Below, in pieces: positions 6,880 to 14,352 of a stretch of DNA of 32,749 nucleotides. The DNA is from Ignavibacteriota bacterium (lineage in GTDB: Bacteria > Bacteroidota > Ignavibacteria > Kapaibacteriales > UBA961), in the NCBI GenBank assembly GCA_016197185.1, contig JACPWH010000122.1:1-32749 (forward strand), written 5' to 3'. The stretch's first letter is position 1. Every line of letters begins with the position of its first letter. Under the pieces are notes generated by a model. The model had not been told where the DNA came from. It made no database searches and saw nothing but the letters and a program-made list of their open reading frames with translations. Position numbers and translations under genes: made by a program.

Positions 6880-9000
6880 CTACACCCTAACCGTAGCCAT
6901 TACATCCACTTCAGTATCCGAAGGCAATTCAGTAAAGCTAATTACACTTACCATTGGGAATGTACTGCGTATCATCCGATAGAAATACGGTCGTATTTGC
7001 GCCGAGCATATAACAACAGGTGAATATCCCGACAGTGTAACATCATCAATTGCAACCGATAAACTCCGCTGAACTGTGCGCAGCACATCAGGAGCAAGAC
7101 CAAGTGTTTGGCTTGCTATTGCTTGCGAGCCGCTTTGCAATGCGTTGGTCATAATCTGCTCTAATTGCGGTTCGAGTGCAATTGCATGAATAACACCGTT
7201 CTGATCTTGGAACAGTTTGCGGATACTCTCACTCAAACTATGACGCACATATTCTGTAAGAACATCTATATTCTTCGTTACTTTCACATATTCCAGCAGC
7301 GATTCCAATATCAACGGCAAATCACGAATCGGAATTGACTCCTTCAAGAGATTTTGCAAAACCTTTTGGATGATTGAAGTTGGTAATGACTCAGGCGAAA
7401 TTTCATCCACGAGTGCAGGATAGTCTTTTTTCAGCCCTTCTATCAAGTGTTTAATATCCTGACGTGTCAATAGTTTATCCGAGCTTCGTCGTAATAGTTC
7501 AGTAAGGTGCGTTGCAAGCACAGTTGCAGCTTCCACTACAGTAAAGCCCATAATTTCAGCGTTTTCACGGTCGGAGGAGTTAATCCATGTAGCCGGTAGC
7601 CCGAATACAGGCTCCGTCACCTTCACTCCTGCAACATCCCCTTCTGCCATTCCCGGGTTCATAGCGAGTAACATACCCGGATATAAACGATTCCGTGCAA
7701 TTTCGTTCCCCCGGACTTTTACCACATATTCATCCGCGTCAAGTTCGAGGTTATCACGCACCCTAACAGGTGGGAGAATCATCCCGAGCTCTGAGGCTAG
7801 TTGTCTGCGGATATTAGTAATTCGTTTGAATACATCACCGCCTTGCGATTCGTCAACAAGCGAGATAAGTCCTATTCCAAGTTCCACTTCCACAGGGTCA
7901 ATGCGCAATAGTTCTTCCACTGGTTGTTCTGCCGGTTTGCGAGTGGCAAGTTCAGCTGCGGACATTTCTTCTTGAAGTGATATAAGTGCTTCTTTTTTAG
8001 TTGTTTGAATACGGAAGAATGCAATCCCACCTGTAACAGCTCCCATTAATAAGAACGGAAACATCGGGAAACCGGGCATAACTGACAGTAATAATAATGA
8101 ACCGGAGGCAAGAGCAAGCGGTTTAGGTTGTTTAGCAAACTGTCCACCTACTTCTTCTTCCAATTTTTCGCCGGAAGCTGAACGGGTGATAACCATACCC
8201 GAAGCCACCGAAATAAGAAGTGCAGGAACCTGCGAAACCAGTGCATCCCCGATTGTAAGAATCGTATAAATAGATAACGCTTGTGATACATCCATCCCTC
8301 GTTGCGCCACACCGATTGCAAAGCCACCTACAATATTAATCGCCGTTATAATTAATGCTGCAATTGCATCCCCTTTTACAAACTTAGCCGCACCGTCCAT
8401 CGAACCGAAGAACTCCGATTCCCGTGTTAGACGTGCTCGGCGTTCACGGGCTTCTTTTTCGTCGATAAATCCGGCATTTAGATCGGCATCAATACTCATT
8501 TGCTTGCCCGGCAGAGCATCCAATGTAAACCTTGCCGTTACCTCTGCAATACGGGTAGAACCTTTTATAATAACAATAAAGTTGATAATTATCAGGATAA
8601 GGAAGATAATAATCCCCACCACATAATTCCCCCCGATAACGAAGTCTCCGAATGCTTTGATAATATTTCCTGCGTGACCCTCACTCAAAATAAGCCGCGT
8701 AGTAGCAATATTCAACCCCAAACGAAACAGGGTAGTAATGAGCAAAATCGTAGGGAATGAACTTATATCGAGAGGACTTCGGATATACAGCGAGGTCATC
8801 AGAATCAATATGGATACAGTGATATTAATCGCAAGCATTACATCCAGCAAGAATGCGGGGAGTGGCAGCACCAAAAGCCCGAGCACTATCAATATACCGA
8901 TAGCGAGGGCTATATCCTGATTGCCGGAAATAGTAGCAAGCACTCTCCTTGCCGGAGGAGGAATCTGTAAATTTTTTGTTAGAGATGTATTAGAAGCCAT
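6880..9000 (-). CDS. flhA: Flagellar biosynthesis protein FlhA
   Basis: This 706-residue protein matches the FHIPEP family (usual length about 690-700). It has an N-terminal membrane half of about eight helices (28-330) and a C-terminal cytoplasmic half (about 350-706). The conserved loop ARFTLDALPGKQMSIDADLN (156-175) and GSMDGAAKFVKGDAIAALI (199-217) are intact. Asp202 lies where the proton-relay aspartate of Salmonella FlhA sits. FlhA forms the nonameric ring below the export gate; it couples proton flow to export and docks substrate-chaperone complexes. It is the last gene of the export-gate run and lies 188 bp after flhB, the gap being filled by repeats. Homology to type III injectisome SctV is expected, but there are no injectisome genes around. 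Confidence 0.95.
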   Translation of the reverse strand: MASNTSLTKNLQIPPPARRVLATISGNQDIALAIGILIVLGLLVLPLPAFLLDVMLAINITVSILILMTSLYIRSPLDISSFPTILLITTLFRLGLNIATTRLILSEGHAGNIIKAFGDFVIGGNYVVGIIIFLILIIINFIVIIKGSTRIAEVTARFTLDALPGKQMSIDADLNAGFIDEKEARERRARLTRESEFFGSMDGAAKFVKGDAIAALIITAINIVGGFAIGVAQRGMDVSQALSIYTILTIGDALVSQVPALLISVASGMVITRSASGEKLEEEVGGQFAKQPKPLALASGSLLLLSVMPGFPMFPFLLMGAVTGGIAFFRIQTTKKEALISLQEEMSAAELATRKPAEQPVEELLRIDPVEVELGIGLISLVDESQGGDVFKRITNIRRQLASELGMILPPVRVRDNLELDADEYVVKVRGNEIARNRLYPGMLLAMNPGMAEGDVAGVKVTEPVFGLPATWINSSDRENAEIMGFTVVEAATVLATHLTELLRRSSDKLLTRQDIKHLIEGLKKDYPALVDEISPESLPTSIIQKVLQNLLKESIPIRDLPLILESLLEYVKVTKNIDVLTEYVRHSLSESIRKLFQDQNGVIHAIALEPQLEQIMTNALQSGSQAIASQTLGLAPDVLRTVQRSLSVAIDDVTLSGYSPVVICSAQIRPYFYRMIRSTFPMVSVISFTELPSDTEVDVMATVRV

Positions 9001-9027
9001 TGTTTTTCCTGAAATAAATTACTGTTT

Positions 9028-9158
9028 TAACCACCCCGTCCTTCGGACACCCCTCCAAGGGAGGGGAATTTAGGACATCTTCAATGTTCAATATTCAATG
9101 CTCGATGTTCAATCCTCAATTTCTTATTCCCCTCCCCTGGAGGGGCAGGGGTGGTTGA
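9028..9158. repeat. Inverted-repeat element flanking a heptamer array (flhB-flhA gap)
   Basis: The left arm (about 9028-9069) and right arm (about 9126-9158) are inverted copies: CCACCCCG...CCCCTCCAAGGGAGGGGAAT against ATTCCCCTCCCCTGGAGGGG...GGGGTGGTT. The right arm lacks about 13 bases. Each arm is itself partly palindromic (CCCTCC/GGAGGG). This resembles a small REP-like or MITE-like intergenic element. It could fold strongly in the flhB-flhA mRNA. Confidence 0.75.
9080..9121. repeat. Six tandem heptamers, consensus TTCAATG
   Basis: The units are TTCAATG, TTCAATA, TTCAATG, CTCGATG, TTCAATC and CTCAATT, in exact 7-bp register. They resemble the short tandemly repeated heptamers known from other bacteria. 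Confidence 0.8.
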
Positions 9159-9188
9159 ACCCTTACACTATTCTTAATTATTTTACTG

Positions 9189-10268
9189 TCAATTTCTTTT
9201 TTTGCTGCGATAGACAAATGCCAACACTTGCGCTACTGCCTTGAAGAGGTTTTCGGGTATTTCCTGATCTACCTCTACAGCTGCATATAATGAACGGGCA
9301 AGAGGAGGATTTTCAACTATCGGAATATTTGCCTCTGTTGCTATTTCGCGAATCTTTGCTGCGAGGAAATCCACTCCTTTTGCTACTACCACCGGAGCAC
9401 CCATACTTCCTGTTTTATATTGCAATGCTACTGCATAATGTGTAGGGTTTGTGATAATCACGTCGGCTTTTCTCACATTTTGGAGCATCACTTTTTTAAG
9501 TCGCTGCCGTCCGATTTGCTTGATTCTTGCTTTTGTTTGTGCGTCGCCTTCGGCTTGTTTACTTTCTTCTTTCACTTCCTGCTTTGTCATTTTTTGTTCT
9601 TCTTTGAATTTATACTTTTGGAAGAACCAATCACCTCCTGCAATAAAAGCATAAGCCAGCCCTACTTTCCAAATCAATTCATAACCAATTGTGGCGATAG
9701 TCGTCCCGAGCTGTTGATACGGCAACCCTGCAAGAGCTATAAGTGAATCAAGATGTTTCTTGATGACTATGTAAATCACTATCCCGATAATGAGCATTTT
9801 AAGAACGCTTTTTAAAAGTTCCACCATTGAACGAGCCGAAAAGAAAATCCTCTTGAGCCCTGCACCAACCTTGAATATTGCACCAAAATTCAGACCTTCA
9901 GTAAATTTCTTTCCAGCGAATTTGAAACCTACTTGCGAAACTTCCGCAGTGAACCCGATTGCCATTATCAACCCCAAAAGCGGCAGCATGAACATTCCGA
10001 TTACCAAGAATAATTCACGGGTATAGTGGGCAATATTCTGATCGGTTAACTCAACAAGTGAAGAATTTACCATGAGCATCCTCATGAACTCCATCAGTTT
10101 TTTCATCATAGTCCCGCCGAACATATATACCATCGTTCCGCCTAAAAGGAGTACCGCGGCAGATGTAACATCTGTACTCTTTGCAAGCTGTCCCCTGTCT
10201 CTGGCATCGGAGAGTTTCTTGGCACTGGCATCTTCGGTTTTCTGTTGCCCGTCTGAATTTTCAGCCAT
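9189..10268 (-). CDS. flhB: Flagellar biosynthesis protein FlhB
   Basis: This 359-residue protein has the FlhB/YscU plan. The basic N-terminus (KTEDASAKKLSDARDRGQLA) precedes four membrane segments up to about residue 215. A charged linker follows, then a cytoplasmic domain with the self-cleavage motif NPTH at 274-277. Cleavage between Asn274 and Pro275 switches the export gate from rod/hook to filament substrates. The downstream stretch VVAKGVDFLAAKIREIA and ENPPLARSLYAAVEVDQEIP is typical. It starts 37 bp after fliR in the same direction. Confidence 0.95.
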   Translation of the reverse strand: MAENSDGQQKTEDASAKKLSDARDRGQLAKSTDVTSAAVLLLGGTMVYMFGGTMMKKLMEFMRMLMVNSSLVELTDQNIAHYTRELFLVIGMFMLPLLGLIMAIGFTAEVSQVGFKFAGKKFTEGLNFGAIFKVGAGLKRIFFSARSMVELLKSVLKMLIIGIVIYIVIKKHLDSLIALAGLPYQQLGTTIATIGYELIWKVGLAYAFIAGGDWFFQKYKFKEEQKMTKQEVKEESKQAEGDAQTKARIKQIGRQRLKKVMLQNVRKADVIITNPTHYAVALQYKTGSMGAPVVVAKGVDFLAAKIREIATEANIPIVENPPLARSLYAAVEVDQEIPENLFKAVAQVLAFVYRSKKRN

Positions 10269-10305
10269 GAATGTTTAAAATGAATCAAGAAAGTAAATAC
10301 TGTCT

Positions 10306-11100
10306 TTACCGTTTAGGATTAAGAGCCATCACCACTGAAAACGCCTCGCTCTGAAATGAGGACATAGCATTTTTAGTCACAACCAGAAATAAGGGAATTG
10401 TAATAAAAAGAACTATCAGACCGACTATCACCTTGAATTGCATCGAGAGCGTAAATATATTCAATTGCGGAGCTACCCGAGAGAGTAATGCCAGCGAAAC
10501 ATTCATAATAAAAAGAGAAAGCAAAACAGGTGAAGCAATCTTAATTGCTATAATTGTTACCGTTGTTATTAATCTTATAAGCAATGAAATTGCAGACTCA
10601 GTAACTGCGAACTCGGAAAGCGGAACAGCCCGAAGACTTGCAAACATTGCCTCTAACATAAAATGATGCCCGTTCATTCCAAGAAAAATCATAAGTGCAA
10701 TCATGTTTTTCAATTCGCCTATAAGCGTCGGCACATCTGCCTTTTGATCAAACAACAACGCAGTTTGAAAACCTATGTCAAAATCTAATAAACCTCCGGC
10801 AAATCTTACTGCATAAAAAATCATATTCATTGCATATCCAAGAGCGGCACCTACTAATAATTCCTTAAATATTAATCCTGTAAGAGACCAAAGGTGCATA
10901 TCAAACGATGGTTGCTCATTACCGAATGCTATTGTCATCATTATTGCAAGAACGATTGAAAGTCCGATTTTCACCTTTGGCTGGACAGATGAATGCGAAA
11001 AGATCGGTCCAATAAAAAAGAGTGCACTTACGCGAACAAATATCAGCGTTCCGACTACAAACTTTCCCGACAATTGATTGATTGTTACTGAGTCAAGCAT
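10306..11100 (-). CDS. fliR: Flagellar biosynthesis protein FliR
   Basis: This 264-residue, very hydrophobic protein matches FliR (usual length about 260). Six or so membrane segments include FVRVSALFFIGPIFSHSSVQ near the start and the family stretch FKELLVGAALGYAMNMIFYAVRFAGGLL, which ends in GFQTA. FliR builds the FliPQR export pore in the inner membrane. It begins 19 bp after fliQ and precedes flhB, so it is mid-operon. Confidence 0.94.
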   Translation of the reverse strand: MLDSVTINQLSGKFVVGTLIFVRVSALFFIGPIFSHSSVQPKVKIGLSIVLAIMMTIAFGNEQPSFDMHLWSLTGLIFKELLVGAALGYAMNMIFYAVRFAGGLLDFDIGFQTALLFDQKADVPTLIGELKNMIALMIFLGMNGHHFMLEAMFASLRAVPLSEFAVTESAISLLIRLITTVTIIAIKIASPVLLSLFIMNVSLALLSRVAPQLNIFTLSMQFKVIVGLIVLFITIPLFLVVTKNAMSSFQSEAFSVVMALNPKR

Positions 11101-11119
11101 ATTTTTAAGATGATAACCG

Positions 11120-11386
11120 CTACTTCAATCTTGAAATCATATCAAACAATGTAAGAGTAAACGTTTTGATGTTCGAAAGCATAAACGGAAGCGAAAGAAC
11201 TGTTACGATGAATACAAGTACGAGCTTCGGAACAAATGTCAAGGTTTGTTCATTGATAGAAGTAGCCGCTTGAAAGATCGAAATCAAAAGTCCGACTATA
11301 AGCGAAAGAAGCAGAAGTGGTCCGGCTATGATCAAAACATAGTAGAAAGCATCTCTTACAATTTGAATAACGGTAGCGTCTGTCAT
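11120..11386 (-). CDS. fliQ: Flagellar biosynthesis protein FliQ
   Basis: This 88-residue protein consists of two membrane helices joined by FQAATSINEQTLTFVPKL, the hallmark loop of FliQ/SctS. The length is as expected (86-90). Four copies surround FliP and FliR in the export gate. It starts 193 bp after the fliP stop, an unusually large gap for this operon; the spacer (11387-11579) has no ORF that I recognise. fliR follows after 19 bp. Confidence 0.94.
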   Translation of the reverse strand: MTDATVIQIVRDAFYYVLIIAGPLLLLSLIVGLLISIFQAATSINEQTLTFVPKLVLVFIVTVLSLPFMLSNIKTFTLTLFDMISRLK

Positions 11387-11579
11387 AGTTTTTTAATTCT
11401 TGTTTTGATTATAGATGTTTGTCTTTCAAGTCGTGTCTGGTTCTGCACCTGACTTTAATTATTTGCATTACATGTGTTTGCTCTGTACTATATCTGTCTT
11501 TATTTGGTAAGTGTTTGAACATTTCGACGGACTCAGTGTGACATCAAGTTGAATAACATTAATACCAGTCAATTTGCTA

Positions 11580-12389
11580 TCAGCCTCCACCCGGATTCAT
11601 AATCCCCTTCATCAACGATGATATTATCAAATTCCACCCGTCCACCAGTATAAAAAGCAGTACCTTAACAGGTAATGAAATAAGCTGTGGAGGCAAAAGC
11701 ATCATCCCGAGTGACATAAGGATACTCGAAATAATCATGTCGATTACAAGAAATGGAATAAAGATGATAAACCCGATTTGAAAGGATATGCGGAGTTCGG
11801 AAATACTGTATGCAGGTATGATAGTCAATGTACTTACTTCGGCAATTGAACCGGGTTTTTCTACACCCGAGAGCTTTACAAACAGTGCAAGGTCTTCTTC
11901 GCGAGTATGCTTGAGCATGAATTCACGAAAGGGTTTTACTACATTTGTTATTGCTTCATCTTGGCTTATCTGATCTTTCAAATACGGTTGTAAGCCCTTG
12001 TTATTTGCTTCATTCAGGGCGGGTTGCATCACAAAAAACGTTAGAAAAAGTGCGAGTCCGGTCAGAAGCTGAGCAGGTGGCTGTGTTTGAGTGCCGAGTG
12101 CTTGCTTGAGAAAGTGAAATACGACTATAATACGTGTAAAACATGTCATCATAATCAAAAGAGAAGGTGCAAGCGTAAGAACCGTCATCACACCTACGAT
12201 TTGCAGTGTAAGAACCAAATCCTTTGGTGAAGTGGATTGGTCAACCCCTACCGATAATTTCGGCAAAGGAAGAGGAGTAGAACTCTGCCCAAACGAAGGC
12301 AATGTAACTACTGCAAGCAGAAAAACTACTGCAAGAATCAGCCGATGTTTGGAGCTTATAAAATTTGGAAACAGTCTGGTCATTGGCAT
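11580..12389 (-). CDS. fliP: Flagellar biosynthesis protein FliP
   Basis: I place the start at ATG 12389 (269 residues; ATG 12383 is equally possible). An upstream in-frame TTG at 12443 would add a poor, basic-aromatic extension before the signal peptide. The N-terminus (about 1-33) is a cleavable signal ending near PSFGQS, as in known FliP. Then come four membrane segments with the family stretch FTRIIVVFHFLKQALGTQ, PPAQLLTGLALFLTFFVMQP and the C-terminal ILVDGWNLI. FliP forms the pentameric core of the export pore. It is first of the five gate genes. No fliO-like gene lies upstream. Confidence 0.93.
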   Translation of the reverse strand: MPMTRLFPNFISSKHRLILAVVFLLAVVTLPSFGQSSTPLPLPKLSVGVDQSTSPKDLVLTLQIVGVMTVLTLAPSLLIMMTCFTRIIVVFHFLKQALGTQTQPPAQLLTGLALFLTFFVMQPALNEANNKGLQPYLKDQISQDEAITNVVKPFREFMLKHTREEDLALFVKLSGVEKPGSIAEVSTLTIIPAYSISELRISFQIGFIIFIPFLVIDMIISSILMSLGMMLLPPQLISLPVKVLLFILVDGWNLIISSLMKGIMNPGGG

Positions 12390-12688
12390 TTCGATTATAA
12401 AAAATATTCGCCTGCGTGGGGCATAGTACAAGCGATATGCCAAAGGGCAGGTAATAAACTTTTATGCTGACGGATGATGCGGTATGTGAGGTGATTACGA
12501 GGAAAGGAAATTTAATACAAATCAAAAACTTATAACAAATAAAGGACTTAAACGTATATTTACAGGCACTGGCTCTTCTTGTGAATTTTTAAGATGGCAT
12601 ACTAAAAATTGATTTTTAACCACTGGTATTTTACTTTATGAGCCGAATATCAGACAGGTGCGGATTAATAGCCAATTTTCAGAAATAA
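12390..12688. other. Intergenic region upstream of fliP
   Basis: I see no convincing gene here. The longer reading frames overlap fliP's upstream end and have no recognisable domain; in particular none resembles FliO. The promoter of the export-gate genes should lie here, but no exact TTTG / TAnnTTTG pair was found. Confidence 0.45.
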
Positions 12689-12726
12689 AGAAGGCGCACG
12701 TTTATTTAACATGCGCCTTTTGTTTC
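12689..12726 (-). terminator. Terminator after the Rieske protein gene
   Basis: AAGGCGCA (12691-12698) pairs with TGCGCCTT (12712-12719) across a 13-base AT-rich loop. On the minus strand it is followed by a T-rich tail (TTCTTTATTT). It lies 17 bp after the Rieske stop codon. Confidence 0.72.
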
Positions 12727-12742
12727 TACAAAAAAGAAATTG

Positions 12743-13501
12743 CTATCGTATTACTGTAAATTTCCTGTCGGCTTTGAATCCGTTTGAAGCAATTATACTG
12801 CAAATATATATTCCTGATGAGAGGTTTTCAGTAGAAATAGGAATATGGTACTCACCACGGTTATACCGCCCGTTTGTAATTTGCCGAACGCTATTACCTA
12901 AGTTGTCATAAATTAAAATAGTCACATTGTTTTCTGATGACAACCCAAATTCAACATAGGCATTATCAATTACAATATTTGGTGAGATTTCACGCATATA
13001 ATCAGTTGATATGGTTCGGTCTTCCATCACATCTACGAAACCCGGGATTTCGATTTGCAAACTGTCTCCGCCTGTATATATAACCTTATATGAAGTAAGT
13101 GAATTCTGTGCCGGACCACTAACGAACATTCCATCTACAGTAAATTCCGATTGATGACAAGGACAAACCAAATGCTCAGTAACATCATCATATACATTCA
13201 CCAAGCAATGCTGATGCGGGCATAAATCGGAACATGCAACAAAATCAGAACTTGAGACACGTGTAACTATTCCATTTACAGGCTCATTATCTAAATAGCC
13301 GAATGTAATTTTTACTGACCCGAAAATCTGTTTTAAGATAGGATAATCGTCGAGTTTAACTGTAAATATACCCAAAATACTATCTTCGTCACTTTTGAAT
13401 TCAGGAAGTATTTTACCCAGAAGCAGGTGAGGGGTAGTTGCTGCAAATACGCTTGCCGAAACAGCAGTTTTTATAAAGTTACGGCGTGAAGATGGAGTCA
13501 T
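12743..13501 (-). CDS. Tat-exported Rieske [2Fe-2S] protein with type IX sorting domain
   Basis: This 252-residue protein has three parts. Residues 1-28 are a twin-arginine signal (SSRRNFIKT, then a hydrophobic stretch). Residues about 40-155 are a Rieske domain. Its cluster ligands are Cys94, His96, Cys113 and His116 (CPH...CPCH), and Cys99 and Cys115 are placed for the disulfide of the bc1/b6f type. Residues about 174-252 match a type A sorting domain of the type IX secretion system (YVEFGLSSENNVTILIYD, GNSVRQI, SGIYICSI, and a C-terminal KFTVIR). The cluster should be inserted in the cytoplasm before Tat export, and the protein then carried to the cell surface. The electron partner is unknown. 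It follows the TPR gene by 64 bp. Confidence 0.88.
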   Translation of the reverse strand: MTPSSRRNFIKTAVSASVFAATTPHLLLGKILPEFKSDEDSILGIFTVKLDDYPILKQIFGSVKITFGYLDNEPVNGIVTRVSSSDFVACSDLCPHQHCLVNVYDDVTEHLVCPCHQSEFTVDGMFVSGPAQNSLTSYKVIYTGGDSLQIEIPGFVDVMEDRTISTDYMREISPNIVIDNAYVEFGLSSENNVTILIYDNLGNSVRQITNGRYNRGEYHIPISTENLSSGIYICSIIASNGFKADRKFTVIR

Positions 13502-13565
13502 GAAAAATACTTCTATTATAAATTGTTCATTAGAGTAATGTTTGATATTCCATTGATCAAGAATA

Positions 13566-14060
13566 TCAGTTCATCATCGCTTGGAGTATCAGCCTCGCCT
13601 GTTCAGCGGGTTTATAGTCAGGATTGCATTCCAAAGCTCTTTTATATTCACCAATTGCCTCAAACCATTTGCCTTGCCGTTGATACACTCGCCCGAGGTT
13701 CAGATGTGCAAAATGGCGTGATTCATACCGTCTTGCTTTCAAAGCTCTCAAAAACCATTCTTCAGCTTCCGGGAAATTTCCCATTCTGGTGAGATAAGCC
13801 CCTATGTCATTATACGGACTCCCATAGTCAGGATCGAGAGCGACTGCACGCTTGCACTCTTCTACCGCACGCTCAAAATTACCGTCTGCACTATATGCCC
13901 ATCCGAGATACGTATAAGCCTCAGGTGTAGCATGAATTTCGATTGAATGCTTATAGAGTGATATAGCTTCGGGAAGCCTGCCGTCTTGCTGTAAACGGTA
14001 ACCTCGCTCAAGTAATTCTTTGGCTTTATATTGAAATTCATTTCCTGAAAAATGTGCCAT
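13566..14060 (-). CDS. Tetratricopeptide repeat protein
   Basis: This 164-residue protein is built almost wholly of about four TPR units (roughly 8-42, 45-78, 79-113 and 116-150). Each has the pattern of a Gly/Ala at position 8 and Ala at 20, as in YLGWAYSADGNFERAVEECK, NDIGAYLTRMGNFPEAEEWF and LNLGRVYQRQGKWFEAIGEY. There is no signal peptide, so it is probably a cytoplasmic scaffold for protein contacts. It stands upstream of the Tat-Rieske gene on the same strand and may be co-transcribed. A role in handling or assembling that redox protein is conceivable but unsupported beyond location. Confidence 0.88.
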   Translation of the reverse strand: MAHFSGNEFQYKAKELLERGYRLQQDGRLPEAISLYKHSIEIHATPEAYTYLGWAYSADGNFERAVEECKRAVALDPDYGSPYNDIGAYLTRMGNFPEAEEWFLRALKARRYESRHFAHLNLGRVYQRQGKWFEAIGEYKRALECNPDYKPAEQARLILQAMMN

Positions 14061-14266
14061 AATTCTGCTTTGATGGAAGTAAAATCTTGAAGTAACGTAA
14101 TTGAACTTATATTATCGGCGAAAATAAGAAAATCTCTAAGTTTTACACCAATATTTTTCGTCAAATTGAATTATTCTAAAGAATAGCAGCCTGTTCTTCG
14201 TCGATTCTATGAAACATTGCTGAGATAGAACATTTATTCCAAATTTCCACACAAATATGAATGATA

Positions 14267-14308
14267 CTTAACCTACCCTTAACTCATGTGTTAAAGTTGT
14301 GTTAAAGT
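14267..14308 (+). promoter_or_regulatory. Paired 11-bp-phased direct repeats (probable OmpR/PhoB-type regulator sites)
   Basis: CTTAAC occurs at 14267 and 14278, and TGTTAAAGT occurs at 14289 and 14300, each pair spaced exactly 11 bp. The two pairs are in opposite orientation around a centre near 14286. An 11-bp direct repeat upstream of -35 is the usual footprint of winged-helix response regulators. It lies just upstream of the kinase gene whose partner is such a regulator. Confidence 0.65.
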
Positions 14309-14333
14309 ATAACAAATAAAAATAGGTATTCAC

Positions 14334-14341
14334 TATTTTTG
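14334..14341 (+). promoter_or_regulatory. -7 promoter box of the sensor kinase gene
   Basis: TATTTTTG matches TAnnTTTG exactly. No TTTG or TTG stands 17-23 bases upstream, which fits a promoter needing an activator bound at the repeats at 14267-14308. The ATG at 14353 is only 12 bases downstream of the box. Confidence 0.55.
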
Positions 14342-14352
14342 CGGCTATATTG

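Noticed and set aside
9080-9121. Heptamer array as a CRISPR array
   Set aside because: Units are 7 bp with no spacers and no cas genes nearby.
6880-12389. Export-gate genes as part of a type III injectisome
   Set aside because: FlhA, FlhB and FliPQR are homologous to injectisome parts. However, no secretin, needle, sorting platform or effector gene is present, and gene order and lengths fit the flagellar set. The window alone cannot exclude it fully.
12241-12525. Minus-strand 94-codon frame upstream of fliP as fliO
   Set aside because: It overlaps fliP in another frame, has a cysteine- and serine-rich composition unlike FliO, and lacks a membrane helix followed by a basic domain. It is a shadow frame.
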